Shown: positions 1 through 8,081 of the stretch, in pieces
How the letters are laid out: every line of letters starts with the position of its first letter
Numbering within the stretch: the first letter of the stretch is position 1
Source: Marinobacter bryozoorum
GTDB taxonomy: Bacteria; Pseudomonadota; Gammaproteobacteria; Pseudomonadales; Oleiphilaceae
DNA length: 64,000 bases
Direction: 5' to 3'
Assembly (NCBI RefSeq): GCF_023156245.1
Contig: NZ_JAKZAH010000009.1
Span: forward strand, 50,859 to 114,858
Notes under the pieces: model-generated
The model's database searches: none
The model's input: only the letters and a program-made list of their open reading frames with translations
Told to the model about the DNA's origin: nothing
Position numbers and translations under genes: made by a program

Positions 1-127
1 TGTGGCACACGCCGGTGGCGACGATGCGCACCAGGACTTCACCCTCTTTGGGTGGCTCCACATCCACTTCAACGATTTCCAGGGGTTTGTTCGCTTCGAA
101 CGCTACGGCGGCTCGGGATTTGATCAC
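1..127 (-). CDS. frmA: S-(hydroxymethyl)glutathione dehydrogenase / class III alcohol dehydrogenase, 5' end only
   Basis: Only the first 42 codons are inside the window; the gene runs off the left edge. The N-terminus starts [11 protein letters not shown] and reaches a G-V-C-H motif, which is the catalytic zinc cysteine region of glutathione-dependent formaldehyde dehydrogenases as I know the family. The enzyme would oxidise S-hydroxymethylglutathione in formaldehyde detoxification, in the cytoplasm. A GTG start is chosen because AGGAG lies about 7 bases upstream and no better ATG is present. The remaining catalytic domain cannot be checked here. Confidence 0.85.
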   Translation of the reverse strand, partial: MIKSRAAVAFEANKPLEIVEVDVEPPKEGEVLVRIVATGVCH

Positions 128-229
128 GTCAGGCTCCTCTTTCCGTCAATTTTGGGATTACCCGCAAGGATAGAGGAGAAAGCCGGTTTTGTATCACTTG
201 AAAGGGCAGTAATTTCCGTAAAAAGGGGA

Positions 230-260
230 TTGCCGCCGGAACAGAGGGCCCCGGCGGCAA
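230..260 (-). terminator. Rho-independent terminator after the chemoreceptor gene
   Basis: A perfect 10-bp stem (TTGCCGCCGG at 230-239 against CCGGCGGCAA at 251-260) read on the minus strand is followed by TCCCCTTTTT. It starts 6 bases past the chemoreceptor stop codon and separates that gene from frmA. Confidence 0.8.
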
Positions 261-266
261 TGGGCT

Positions 267-2159
267 TCAGGTCAGGCGAAAGCCCGAGGAGGCCTGGTTG
301 AGGGACTCCGAGCAGTTACCAAGGGCCCTGGCGTGATCCTCCAGGTGGCCGCGGATGGTGCGGGATTCCAGGGCGCTGCCGTGGATGTGTTCCACCTTCT
401 GGGCGATCTCTTCAGTGGTGGTGGAAATGCCCTCGACCGAGGACACTACCTGTTCCATGTCGCCAGCCAGGGACTGGATTGACTGGGTAATCCGTTCGAT
501 GACCGCCACTGCTTCGCCCGCACTCTCTTCACCGGCGTTGGCCTGTTGCAGGCCCTGCTCCATCAGGGAGCCGATTTCCCGGGTCTCACGGTTCAGGGCG
601 TCGACGATGTCGGCGATGCCTGCGGTTGCGGAAACGGTCTTCTCCGCAAGGGAGCGCACCTCATCGGCGACGACCGAGAAGCCCCGGCCAGCTTCGCCGG
701 CACGGGCGGCCTCGATGGCCGCGTTCAGGGCCAGCAGGTTGGTCTGTTCCGCCAGGCTGTTGATGGTGTCAACAATGGTATTCACCTTCTCGCCGGTCTT
801 GCTCAGGCTCTTCACCTGCTCGTGGGTCTGGCGGATCTTGCCGGAAAGGTCCTGCATGATTTCGCCATTGCTACGAACCACCGTGGCGCCATGACTGGCG
901 GCCTCGTTGGCCTGTTGGGTGGACTCGTTCACCGTATTGGTCAGCTTGGCGATGTCGGAGGCGGTATGGGAGATTTCCTGAACGGCCGCGGCAGCCTGCT
1001 CGGTCTGGGCTTCCACCTGTTCGCTGTTGGCGCTCATCTGGCTGACCAGTTGCTGCAGTTCGCCCTGCAGTCGGTCCAGGTCCCGGTTGCCGTCGAGTAC
1101 CTCCCGGATAACACCGGAAACGTCCTCTACCATCTGATTGGATGCACCCCCAAGGGCGTTGAACTCGTCATTGGTATTGTGGCCTACACGCAGGCGCTCA
1201 CTCAGATCACCGGCGGCGACCCGGGTCAGCAGCCTGGCCGCATCCTTGAGCCGGCCTACCAGCGTGCGGGAGGCCTGGGTAAGGGTGACGATCAGTACAA
1301 CCAGCACCACGGCAGAGACGATGATCACCAGCCAGGCGGAGGCGTCCCTTGCCTGCTCGGCACGGGCGGTGGTGCTGGCTACGAGTCCGGTCTCCAGTGA
1401 CTGGTTCTGGCGCTCAATCACCGCTTCGAGCTCGCCGCCAAGGGTCGCCAGCTGCTGCTGGGTGTCCTGGATGGCGTTGATCTGGCTTTCTGCCCGCTCG
1501 AAGGCTTTCGCAAACGTCTTCACCGCCAGGCCGAGATCATTCTCCTCCCAGTCCATGTTCGTGATGACTTCCTGCATGCCATCAATGGCCTGGTGGGTCT
1601 GCTCGGCGGATTCCGGGGTAAAGTTGTTCAGGTAATCGGAATAGGTTGTCATGGCCAGCTCGATATCCTCATTCATTATCGAGATACTGATCTGGCGCAG
1701 CCCTTCATCCATGGCCTTGGTCAGCTCGCCGTGGATGCCCGACGATGAGTCAAGGCCCAGGGCCTGACGTTGTTCCAGCCACTGGCGGCGCAGAGCGACA
1801 TAGGCAGACACCTGTTCGCGGATCTCGGTGGCTGTCGCCTGGATGCCCTCATCCGAGATGACTTCTGCCTGGGCCACCAGTTGCCTGGCCTGGCTTTCCA
1901 GTGCATCCAGCTGTCCCTGGTACTGGTCAACCTCATCTGCGACCAGCCCGTTACTCAGTGTTTCTACCCGCAACCATTCGCCCCAGAGGGTAAGGGAGGC
2001 ATTCTGATACTGGTTGGCCGATGACCGGTCTTCATAGGACTCGGAGACCTGGTCCAGCCCTCGCAAGGCGGCCAGCGCCACCAGGACCAGCCCAATCAGG
2101 GTGCCCGCAATCAACAACCCGAATTTCTGTCGCCACGACAGGGAAAGGAAACGCTTCAC
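267..2159 (-). CDS. Methyl-accepting chemotaxis protein
   Basis: Inner-membrane chemoreceptor of 630 residues. Visible order: membrane helix 1 (about 13-33), a periplasmic helical sensor region of about 240 residues, membrane helix 2 (about 275-294), a HAMP linker, then a long coiled coil with the conserved hairpin tip (about 463-507, with [19 protein letters not shown]) that contacts CheA/CheW. The C-terminus ends GFRLT and lacks the NWETF-like CheR/CheB tether. The start is taken as GTG at 2159 because GGAG precedes it; an in-frame TTG at 2219 has no ribosome site and falls inside the predicted promoter. The ligand cannot be inferred. It stands alone, away from other che genes in this window. 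Confidence 0.93.
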   Translation of the reverse strand: MKRFLSLSWRQKFGLLIAGTLIGLVLVALAALRGLDQVSESYEDRSSANQYQNASLTLWGEWLRVETLSNGLVADEVDQYQGQLDALESQARQLVAQAEVISDEGIQATATEIREQVSAYVALRRQWLEQRQALGLDSSSGIHGELTKAMDEGLRQISISIMNEDIELAMTTYSDYLNNFTPESAEQTHQAIDGMQEVITNMDWEENDLGLAVKTFAKAFERAESQINAIQDTQQQLATLGGELEAVIERQNQSLETGLVASTTARAEQARDASAWLVIIVSAVVLVVLIVTLTQASRTLVGRLKDAARLLTRVAAGDLSERLRVGHNTNDEFNALGGASNQMVEDVSGVIREVLDGNRDLDRLQGELQQLVSQMSANSEQVEAQTEQAAAAVQEISHTASDIAKLTNTVNESTQQANEAASHGATVVRSNGEIMQDLSGKIRQTHEQVKSLSKTGEKVNTIVDTINSLAEQTNLLALNAAIEAARAGEAGRGFSVVADEVRSLAEKTVSATAGIADIVDALNRETREIGSLMEQGLQQANAGEESAGEAVAVIERITQSIQSLAGDMEQVVSSVEGISTTTEEIAQKVEHIHGSALESRTIRGHLEDHARALGNCSESLNQASSGFRLT

Positions 2160-2210
2160 AGGGGGACTCCAGATTCTGTTGTTATCAGTGATGACCACTA
2201 TAGAGAAGCG

Positions 2211-2236
2211 TAACGGCAAGCGGGTGTATTTCTTGA
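2211..2236 (-). promoter_or_regulatory. Putative FliA (sigma-28) flagellar promoter for the chemoreceptor
   Basis: On the minus strand TCAAG (2236-2232) is followed after 14 bases by GCCGTTA (2217-2211). The known consensus is T(A/C)AAG, about 14-15 bases, then GCCGATAA. Transcription would start near 2204, upstream of the GTG start at 2159, which also argues against the longer TTG-initiated protein. Confidence 0.6.
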
Positions 2237-2285
2237 CACCGTTTGGTTACGAAGTGTTTCTGTCCAGGTGAGGTGGCGGTCCCTT

Positions 2286-2323
2286 GCCAGTGGGCAAGTG
2301 TGGGGCCAGTGGGTAAGTGTGGG
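2286..2323. repeat. Two tandem 19-bp direct repeats
   Basis: GCCAGTGGG(C/T)AAGTGTGGG occurs twice back to back (2286-2304 and 2305-2323) with one mismatch. It lies in the gap between the chemoreceptor promoter and the tmRNA terminator. No function is evident. Confidence 0.8.
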
Positions 2324-2343
2324 TATCGGGAAGGCCTGAAACG

Positions 2344-2367
2344 AAAAAAGCCCCGGAGGTCCGGGGC
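2344..2367 (-). terminator. Rho-independent terminator of ssrA
   Basis: Stem GCCCCGG (2350-2356) / CCGGGGC (2361-2367) with a 4-base loop; on the minus strand it is followed by TTTTTT (2349-2344). It sits 15 bases past the CCA end of the tmRNA. Confidence 0.9.
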
Positions 2368-2381
2368 TTTTCGCGGTTGTT

Positions 2382-2739
2382 TGGTGGAGGCGGCGGGAAT
2401 TGAACCCGCGTCCGCCAGTACTCTGCCTTGAGATCTACATGTTTAGTGTCCTTCTATTCGTTTAACCTTGAGCGACCCGAAGGTCAGGGTGCAAAAGGCG
2501 AGCTCTTTGAATCTTAGCCTTCAACCAGTGAGCTCTGGTTAAAGGAGCAGCCTGTTAGCTATGACGTCCTGAAATACCCGTTTACAGGCACCCGGGTCAG
2601 GACGACCAGCGGCTTACGCCGCCAGTGCGTAGTTGTCGTCGTTTGCGACTATTGCTTGCAGCTTTGGATTAACGAGATTGGCTGCCATCTCGACATGCAC
2701 CCAAGGGTTCGCTACCAGCGTCGAAGCCATGTCGCCCCC
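2382..2739 (-). ncRNA. ssrA: Transfer-messenger RNA (tmRNA)
   Basis: Rescues stalled ribosomes together with SmpB by acting first as alanyl-tRNA and then as mRNA for a degradation tag. The 5' GGGGGCG pairs with CGCCUCC before the encoded 3' ACCA, closing the tRNA-like acceptor stem, and a T-arm-like GGTTCAATTCCCGCC precedes it. The tag reading frame is at 2646-2614: resume codon GCA, peptide ANDDNYALAA, then TAA, very like the E. coli tag ANDENYALAA. It is one-piece, not permuted. It lies next to smpB, its protein partner. Ends are set by base pairing and by the encoded CCA. Confidence 0.97.
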
Positions 2740-2750
2740 CTTGTGTGATC

Positions 2751-2780
2751 AGTATATGGGGCCGGTTGGCCGGACTTCAA
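2751..2780 (-). promoter_or_regulatory. ssrA promoter: sigma-32-like element overlapping a sigma-70 -10 box
   Basis: On the minus strand TTGAAG (2780-2775), 13 bases, then CCCCATAT (2761-2754) matches the heat-shock consensus CTTGAAA-N13-CCCCATNT; the base before TTGAAG is C, giving CTTGAAG. A sigma-70-like -10 box TATACT (2756-2751) overlaps, 18 bases from the same TTGAAG. Either would start transcription just upstream of the mature 5' end at 2739. Confidence 0.6.
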
Positions 2781-2833
2781 GCTCTTTCCGCAAAAGCCCG
2801 TTGGTAGTTACCCCTAACCGTGTTGCCCGCCAT

Positions 2834-3310
2834 TTATGTGTGGTCCCGCATGATGCGCTGCTTCTGGCGGTTCCAGTCCCGCTCTTTCTCGGTAGCGCGC
2901 TTGTCGTACAGCTTCTTGCCTTTTACCAGGGCAATCTCGCACTTCACCTTGTTCTTTTTCCAGTACAGGGCAAGGGGCACGCAGGTATGGCCGACCTGTT
3001 CCGCCTTGCCCACCAGTCGTGCGATTTCCTTGGCGTGCAGCAGCAGCTTGCGGGTGCGGGTCGGGTCGGCAATCACATGGGTGGAAGCCGTGTTCAGGGG
3101 CGTAATCTGGGCGTTGAAAAGAAACGCCTCGCCTTCACGGAACAGCACGTAGGCCTCGGTGATCTGGCCCTTGCCTTCCCGTAGTGATTTGACCTCCCAG
3201 CCCAGCAACTGCACACCGGCTTCGATGCGCTCTTCAATGTGGTACTCGTGCCGGGCTTTCTTGTTGAGGGCGATGGTGCCCCCGGAGTTTGCCGGTTTTT
3301 TCTTGCTCAT
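2834..3310 (-). CDS. smpB: SsrA-binding protein SmpB
   Basis: 158-residue RNA-binding protein that escorts tmRNA to the stalled ribosome. The family core is clear: N-K-K-A-R-H-E-Y near the N-terminus, then [15 protein letters not shown], a central beta-barrel, and a basic tail ending ...[17 protein letters not shown] that enters the mRNA channel. The start [10 protein letters not shown] at 3310 has GGAAAG upstream; an in-frame longer form from 3385 would add 25 residues reaching into the IS end, so I reject it. Its native upstream region has been replaced by an IS element about 70 bp away. Confidence 0.96.
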   Translation of the reverse strand: MSKKKPANSGGTIALNKKARHEYHIEERIEAGVQLLGWEVKSLREGKGQITEAYVLFREGEAFLFNAQITPLNTASTHVIADPTRTRKLLLHAKEIARLVGKAEQVGHTCVPLALYWKKNKVKCEIALVKGKKLYDKRATEKERDWNRQKQRIMRDHT

Positions 3311-3378
3311 GAAGTCTTTCCGTTGGATATTCGGTGTCTGGCTGTGGGATCGATCCGGCTGCAGACAAGTGGCGAATT

Positions 3379-3560
3379 TTGACATCCTTGCCCACCTAAA
3401 GGAAGGCGATTCCTACCGTGTTCAGCCTACAGGGCTGACTCACCTCGGTGGGTTCCTGCTGCTGGCGACCTTGTAGCATTGCTCACTTCACAGGCGAACC
3501 GGGCGTGCCCCGCCCTTAATACATTGATCGCGCCAACCGTGTCGGCGTTTTCCTTAAAGC
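3379..3560 (-). ncRNA. Probable TnpB guide RNA (omega/reRNA) scaffold region
   Basis: In characterised TnpB systems the guide RNA comes from the 3' part of tnpB plus the right end, with the guide read from the flanking DNA. Here the tnpB 3' end and the hairpin-rich tail end in GATGTCAA at about 3379, so the guide would start with ATTCGCCACTTG in the smpB leader. The extent is an inference from family knowledge; only the terminal sequence is seen directly. Confidence 0.4.
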
Positions 3561-4647
3561 CGCAATCCAAGCAGTGGAACTGCGCTTGTGTCTGGCGGTT
3601 GTCCGCCGACACATGGCCGCAGGCCGGGCAGGTGCGGCTGGTGTTGCGTGGTGGCACGGCCACCAGCCAACCGCCGTTCCATTGGAGCTTGTAGTCCAAC
3701 TGGCGGCGGAACTCGAACCAGCCCTGATCCAGAATACTTCGGTTTAATCCAGATTTGGGTCGAACGCTTCTTCCCGGCTGATCAACCGTGCCTGCCGCCG
3801 ACGTCGACATATTCCGCACCTTTAAATCCTCGATACACACCATCGCGTGGTTTTGGCTGATCGTGGTCGTGGCTTTGTGCAGATAGTCGCGGCGGGCATG
3901 GCCGATCCGGGCGTGAATGCGCTGGACACGGGCTTTGGCTCTTTTCCAGTTGTTGCTGAATTTGGTCTTACGGCTCAGTGCCTGCTGCGCTTTGCGCAGC
4001 CGGTCCTGATGCGTCTTGAAGCTGTTAAGGGGGTTCAGGTGGTCATCGCCCTCAAACGCTGGCAGGGGCCGGTCAAATGAGGCGAAACGGGCTACGCCCA
4101 TATCGATGCCAATGGCATCGCCCTTGGGCACGGGCTGTTCAACTTCACGCTCGGTCTGGATCGAGACAAACCACTTGCCACACGACTGGCTGACGGTGAT
4201 GTTCTTCACCGTACCCAGAACCTCACGGCTGTTGCGGTACCGCAACCAGCCGAGCTTTGGCAGAAACAAACGGCTGTTGGCCTGTTCCAGTTTTGTGCCT
4301 TGTGGGTAGCGAAAGCTGTCAGACATTCCCTTTTTCTTGAAGCAAGGAAACTCGGCTCGCCGGGCAAAGAAGTTGGCGTAGGCGCGGTCCAGGTCCTTCA
4401 GGCTTTGCTGCAAAGCCTGCGAAGGCGTTTCACCTAACCATTCGGTTTTGCTGTCCAGCTTCCATTGCGTGAGCTGCTTGCACAATCCGGCGTAACCCAG
4501 CTTTTTGTCCCCTTGCTCGTAACGCTCTTTCTGCAACGCCAACGCCTTGTTAAACACGAACCGACAGGAGCCAGCGAAACGGCGCATAAGGCGCTGTTGC
4601 CGGCCGTTGGGTCTGAGTTCGTATTTAAAGGCTTGTAGACGTTGCAT
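3427..4647 (-). CDS. tnpB: RNA-guided endonuclease TnpB of an IS200/IS605 element
   Basis: 406-residue TnpB/OrfB, ancestor-type relative of Cas12, which in characterised cases cuts DNA next to a TAM under guidance of an RNA made from the element end. Visible parts: N-terminal helix-turn-helix region (KYELRPNGRQQRLMRRF), RuvC motif I with D182 (IGIDMG), motif II E273 (VCIEDL), zinc ribbon cysteines 340, 343, 359, 362 (CPAC...CLDC), and motif III D369 (NADTVGAINV). All catalytic residues are present, so it should be active. The start at 4647 gives the usual family N-terminus (MQRLQAFKYELRPN); a 27-residue upstream extension would run through tnpA DNA and is rejected. It starts 21 bp from the divergent tnpA start. 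Confidence 0.93.
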   Translation of the reverse strand: MQRLQAFKYELRPNGRQQRLMRRFAGSCRFVFNKALALQKERYEQGDKKLGYAGLCKQLTQWKLDSKTEWLGETPSQALQQSLKDLDRAYANFFARRAEFPCFKKKGMSDSFRYPQGTKLEQANSRLFLPKLGWLRYRNSREVLGTVKNITVSQSCGKWFVSIQTEREVEQPVPKGDAIGIDMGVARFASFDRPLPAFEGDDHLNPLNSFKTHQDRLRKAQQALSRKTKFSNNWKRAKARVQRIHARIGHARRDYLHKATTTISQNHAMVCIEDLKVRNMSTSAAGTVDQPGRSVRPKSGLNRSILDQGWFEFRRQLDYKLQWNGGWLVAVPPRNTSRTCPACGHVSADNRQTQAQFHCLDCGFKENADTVGAINVLRAGHARFACEVSNATRSPAAGTHRGESAL

Positions 4648-4668
4648 AACCACACTATAGTTTGGTCT

Positions 4669-5085
4669 ATGAAACAAAGCAACGATATAAGAAAAGGTCG
4701 CCACTGCATTTTTGTGATGCACGTTCACTTGGTCTTTGTGGCCAAATACCGCAAAACCGTCTTCGACAAGGACGCCATAGATCGCTTGCGGGAGCTGTTC
4801 ACAAACATCTGTGCCGGTTTTGATGCAGAACTAAAGGAAATGGATGGCGAGGCCGATCATGTTCACCTGCTGGTGAATTATCCGCCCAAGGTGGCGGTAT
4901 CATCTCTGGTGAACAGCTTAAAGGGCGCTTCCAGTCGCGTACTACGAAAGGAGCGACCCGATATCGCGTCGAGGTTCTATTACAAAGGCGTCCTCTGGTC
5001 GCCGTCTTACTTTGCATCCAGTTGTGGTGGCGCGCCGATAGAGATCATTCGCCAGTACATCGAGCAACAGCAAACACCACATTGA
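4669..5085 (+). CDS. tnpA: IS200/IS605-family transposase TnpA (Y1 HUH)
   Basis: 138-residue single-strand transposase. The HUH motif is DHVHLL with His64 and His66, and the nucleophilic tyrosine is Tyr130 in IIRQY. Length and motif spacing fit the family, so the gene appears intact. It would excise and insert the element as single-stranded DNA by recognising subterminal hairpins such as the one 7 bases past its stop codon. The ATG at 4669 is used; a 9-residue longer in-frame start would overlap the tnpB 5' end. Confidence 0.93.
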   Translation: MKQSNDIRKGRHCIFVMHVHLVFVAKYRKTVFDKDAIDRLRELFTNICAGFDAELKEMDGEADHVHLLVNYPPKVAVSSLVNSLKGASSRVLRKERPDIASRFYYKGVLWSPSYFASSCGGAPIEIIRQYIEQQQTPH

Positions 5086-5294
5086 CCCATGGAGCGGCGA
5101 TGCCGCTCTCACCTTATATCCCCGCCATGAATGACCGGGCTTTACGGTGTGGTGGATAACCCAGTTGGCGATATGGGGTCACCAGCCGGGCCCCGGCCGG
5201 CGGAATTCAGCTACAATCCCCTGTGCCTTCTCCGGCGACAAGGTCCAGATGGCCGGAGAGAGGACTGATGTCGACGTAGTCAACAAGGATGCCA

Positions 5295-6770
5295 ATGCCA
5301 ACACCACCAAAGACAACACTGGGGCTCTGGTCCGGGCGCAGTACCTTCTTCTGGGCAGCTGCGGCCGCAACCATCGGTCTGGGTAATCTCTGGCACTTCC
5401 CGTGGCTGGCCAGTCAGTTTGGCGGCGGTTACTTTGTGCTGCTTTACCTTTTCTTCTTGCTGGTCATTACCCTTCCTTTACTGCTGGCAGAAGCCGCACT
5501 GGGGCGCCGGCACCGGCATAACCTGGTGCTTGCCTTGCGCTCGGAAACCCGGGATCGCTACCTGTCCCCCCGCTGGCGGTGGCTGGGCCGGGTGAGTGTG
5601 CTGTCCGGCTTCCTGGTTCTGTCGATTACCCTGGTGATTGGTTCTATCTGTCTGGCCTATGTGTTCTATGGTGCCTTCGGCCGGTTTGGTAATGCCACGC
5701 CCCTGTCCATGACGGGCATGCTGGCAGAGCTGGTGGAGAGCCCCTATGACTATCGCGGTTTTATGGCCTGGCACCTGTTTTTCATTATCCTTGTGGGAGC
5801 GGTGGCGTTCCGGCAGGAGCTGGTCGAGCGGGCGTTCCGACTGGTCATGCCGGCGTTCCTGGCCTTGCTGCTTGGCCTGTTGTGGTGGAGCTGGGAGCGG
5901 GGTGTCGGGCCCGCTGCGCTGGAATCCGTGGCCGGCTTCCGGTGGCAGGACGTCAGCAGTGACACGGCCTGGTTTGCGTTGTCCCACGCGTTTTACACCC
6001 TGGGTATCGGGCTGGGCATCTGGGCGGTTCTGGGGGCGTTGATGGCCCCGGGCTCCCCGTTCAAACGTTCGGTGTTCGGTGTCGCCCTGCTGGATACCGC
6101 CGTGGGTGTGCTGGCGGGCGTGGTGATCTACGGAATTGCCGAGTCGTTCGACGGCTCCGGTGATGTGCGGGGGTTCGGGCTGGTGTTCGTGGCCCTGCCG
6201 GTGGGCCTTGGAGGCCTGGAGCATCACCAGTTACTGGCGACGGCAGTGTTTACCCTGATTATGCTGGTGGCCTGGACCTCGGCACTGGTACTGGCGGAGA
6301 CGGTTGTCAGCTGGCTGCGGGAGTGGGTGATCGCTCCGCGCCCGGTCTCGGTGCTGCTGGTGCTTGTGTGTGCGTGGCTGGCGGGACTGGTTACGCTGTA
6401 TTCCTTCAATATATGGGCAGATTTCCAGGTGGCGGGACTGACGCCCTTCCGCTGGATCGAGCTGCTGACCAGTGGCATTTTGATACCGGCCGTCGCGGCT
6501 GGCCTGGCAATATTCCTGGGGTGGATGACACCGGTGAACTACCTGACCGGTTTGCTTGGTGATACGCAGGACTGGCTGGTCACCATGTGGCGCTTTGCCT
6601 TGCGCTACCTGTTGCCCTTGATTGTGATTGGGGTGGGCGTCGGCTACTCCGTAATGTCGCTGAAGTTGTTGTGTGACGATGGCGAGCTGGGCTGGTGTAC
6701 GCCGTCAGCACATGAGCTGCCGGCTGAGGACGAGAAGCGCAGAGGGCCGGGTAAGGCCGCAGAGTACTGA
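5295..6770 (+). CDS. Sodium-dependent transporter, neurotransmitter:sodium symporter family
   Basis: About 491-residue inner-membrane protein of the NSS/SNF family (LeuT relatives), moving an amino acid or similar solute with sodium. The family signature GLGNLWHFPW lies in membrane helix 1 (about 28-37), and roughly a dozen hydrophobic segments follow to residue 460; the hydrophilic tail is short. Substrate cannot be told. ATG at 5295 has AAGG six bases upstream; an ATG at 5289 in the same frame is possible. The IS element lies just upstream, so the original promoter may have been displaced. It is followed by ratA on the same strand. Confidence 0.88.
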   Translation: MPTPPKTTLGLWSGRSTFFWAAAAATIGLGNLWHFPWLASQFGGGYFVLLYLFFLLVITLPLLLAEAALGRRHRHNLVLALRSETRDRYLSPRWRWLGRVSVLSGFLVLSITLVIGSICLAYVFYGAFGRFGNATPLSMTGMLAELVESPYDYRGFMAWHLFFIILVGAVAFRQELVERAFRLVMPAFLALLLGLLWWSWERGVGPAALESVAGFRWQDVSSDTAWFALSHAFYTLGIGLGIWAVLGALMAPGSPFKRSVFGVALLDTAVGVLAGVVIYGIAESFDGSGDVRGFGLVFVALPVGLGGLEHHQLLATAVFTLIMLVAWTSALVLAETVVSWLREWVIAPRPVSVLLVLVCAWLAGLVTLYSFNIWADFQVAGLTPFRWIELLTSGILIPAVAAGLAIFLGWMTPVNYLTGLLGDTQDWLVTMWRFALRYLLPLIVIGVGVGYSVMSLKLLCDDGELGWCTPSAHELPAEDEKRRGPGKAAEY

Positions 6771-6879
6771 GTTCCGGTTCTGGTATCAGGAAGTGCCACG
6801 ACTGCCGCAACCGGCACGAAATCGGATATCATGGGCTCAGTATATTCAGAAAGAAGTCACTGCAAGACTCCGAGGTTTC

Positions 6880-7332
6880 ATGGCCCATCAGATCGATAAA
6901 AGCGCCCTGGTGATGCATTCTGCCGAGCGCATGTTTGCCCTGGTTGACGATATCGCCCGCTATCCTGACTTCCTGCCCTGGTGCGCCGGTGCAGAGATAC
7001 ATGAACGTACCGGTGCCGAGGTCCTGGCGTCGCTGGAGGTGGCCAAGGGCGGTATGCGCCATCGCCTCACCACACGTAACGAATTACTGTCACCACAGCG
7101 TATCGACATGAAGCTGGTGGATGGACCATTCCGTGACTTGCAGGGGCGCTGGCATTTCAAGCCACTGGATGAGAATGCCTGCAAGGTAACCTTGCAGCTG
7201 GATTTCGAGTTCTCGGGCTCGCTGGCGCGCATGACGTTCGGGCCGGTGTTCAGCCAGGCTGCGAATACCCTGGTAGAGGCGTTTTGTCGCCGGGCGAATG
7301 AAGTCTATACCGATGCCCTGGTGAACCGCTGA
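6880..7332 (+). CDS. ratA: RatA / START-domain (coenzyme Q-binding) family protein
   Basis: 150-residue protein of the Polyketide_cyc/START family, about the usual size for RatA/YfjG. In E. coli RatA has been described as a toxin blocking 70S assembly, while eukaryotic relatives (Coq10) bind ubiquinone; which role applies here is unclear. Seen: K-S-A-L-V-M-H-S-A-E-R-M-F near the N-terminus and the Y-P-D-F-L-P-W-C motif typical of the family. Start ATG 6880 has GAGG upstream; an in-frame extension back to 6673 overlaps the transporter gene and is unsupported. The stop overlaps the rnfH start (TGATG). Confidence 0.92.
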   Translation: MAHQIDKSALVMHSAERMFALVDDIARYPDFLPWCAGAEIHERTGAEVLASLEVAKGGMRHRLTTRNELLSPQRIDMKLVDGPFRDLQGRWHFKPLDENACKVTLQLDFEFSGSLARMTFGPVFSQAANTLVEAFCRRANEVYTDALVNR

Positions 7333-7619
7333 TGCGTGTGGAAGTAGCCTACGCAACACCGGAACGCCAGGAAATCATTCCTGTCGAAGTGGAAGAGGGG
7401 ACGACGATGCTGGATGCTGTGCGTCGTTCCGGAATTGAATCGCACTTCTCCGGGCTGGATCCAGAGCAGACGGACATGGGTATCTTCGGTAAGGTGGTCA
7501 AGTCGTCCGCGGAACATGTACTGCGGGACGGGGATCGGGTCGAGCTGTATCGACCGCTCAAGATTGATCCCAAGCAGGCCCGGTTGAACCGGGCCCGAAA
7601 GAAGCAGGGCGAGGGCTGA
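7332..7619 (+). CDS. rnfH: RnfH family ubiquitin-fold protein (RatB)
   Basis: 95-residue small beta-grasp protein of the RnfH/UPF0125 family, the standard partner of ratA. Seen: MRVEVAYATPERQEI N-terminus and the D-R-V-E-L-Y-R-P-L-K-I-D-P-K motif near the end, followed by a basic tail. Function is not established; the name comes from occurrence beside rnf genes in some species. It is translationally coupled to ratA by a one-base overlap. Confidence 0.92.
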   Translation: MRVEVAYATPERQEIIPVEVEEGTTMLDAVRRSGIESHFSGLDPEQTDMGIFGKVVKSSAEHVLRDGDRVELYRPLKIDPKQARLNRARKKQGEG

Positions 7620-7641
7620 CCAGGGCCCTGTACGGCAGGAA

Positions 7642-7977
7642 TCAGTAAGCTGGCAGATCGTCCAGCAGCTGTTTCTCCATATGGGTGAAGGTGTCGCCAT
7701 CGTAATGGACGATAACCTTCTGTTCCCGTATCTCGCCGCCGGCTTCCTGGAACGTGTAGGTATAGTACTCGACCGAAGTGTCTGCCGGGTTCAGCATCAT
7801 CGGGGTGCCCAGCACAGAGCGCACCTGGGAACGAGACATGCCCGGTTCCAGCTGGCTAAGTTCTTCCTCGGAAATGATGTTACCTTGCTGGACATTGATC
7901 TTGTAGACACCGGGGAATACGCAGCCGGCAAGCATGGTCAGCAGGAGTACGGGGGCAAGTCTGGTAAGAAGGTGCAT
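7642..7977 (-). CDS. bamE: Outer membrane protein assembly factor BamE
   Basis: 111-residue lipoprotein of the SmpA/OmlA family, part of the BAM complex that inserts beta-barrel proteins into the outer membrane. Signal peptide with lipobox LAGC (lipidated Cys19). The core has QQGNIISEEELSQLEPGMSRSQV and LGTPM motifs characteristic of BamE. It is divergent from fur across about 100 bp and convergent with ratA-rnfH, an arrangement common in gammaproteobacteria. Confidence 0.95.
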   Translation of the reverse strand: MHLLTRLAPVLLLTMLAGCVFPGVYKINVQQGNIISEEELSQLEPGMSRSQVRSVLGTPMMLNPADTSVEYYTYTFQEAGGEIREQKVIVHYDGDTFTHMEKQLLDDLPAY

Positions 7978-8015
7978 CAGGGACAGATGTCCTTTTTTGG
8001 CTGGAAATGAAACGG

Positions 8016-8043
8016 TTTATGAGTCGCAATATGGCGCTATAAT
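8016..8043 (+). promoter_or_regulatory. Promoter of fur
   Basis: A consensus -10 box TATAAT (8038-8043) lies 16 bases after TTTATG (8016-8021), a weak -35. It is placed 38 bases before the fur start. The same AT-rich stretch read backwards gives TATTAT, which could serve bamE. No clear 19-bp Fur box was recognised by eye. Confidence 0.55.
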
Positions 8044-8081
8044 ACCGGAAGCACTGAACACACCAAAGAGCGAACAGCATT

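Larger units (their letters stand above)
3379..5145. mobile_element. IS200/IS605-family insertion sequence with tnpA and tnpB
   Basis: A two-gene element with divergent tnpA (plus) and tnpB (minus), the IS605/IS608 layout. There are no inverted terminal repeats, as expected for the family; ends are approximate. The end beside tnpA holds a strong hairpin (stem GAGCGGC / GCCGCTC, 5092-5108) and a second imperfect one near 5121-5140. The end beside tnpB carries the family-like run GGAATCGCCTTCCTTTAGG...GGATGTCAA on the minus strand, ending near 3379. Both genes look intact, so it may be active. It lies between smpB and a divergent transporter gene and interrupts neither. Confidence 0.85.

Noticed and set aside
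546..1400. 284-codon plus-strand frame
   Set aside because: Antisense to the chemoreceptor gene, with no start signal and low-complexity Gly/His composition.
2243..2431. 62-codon frame ending in A-A-G-I-E-P-A-S-A
   Set aside because: Runs through the ssrA terminator and tRNA-like 3' end. The peptide is a common mistranslation of tRNA/tmRNA ends.
2382..2739. tmRNA 3' end as a genomic island attachment site
   Set aside because: The 3' end is a known integration hotspot, but no integrase, prophage gene or duplicated attachment sequence is present nearby; the adjacent IS200/IS605 element does not integrate this way.
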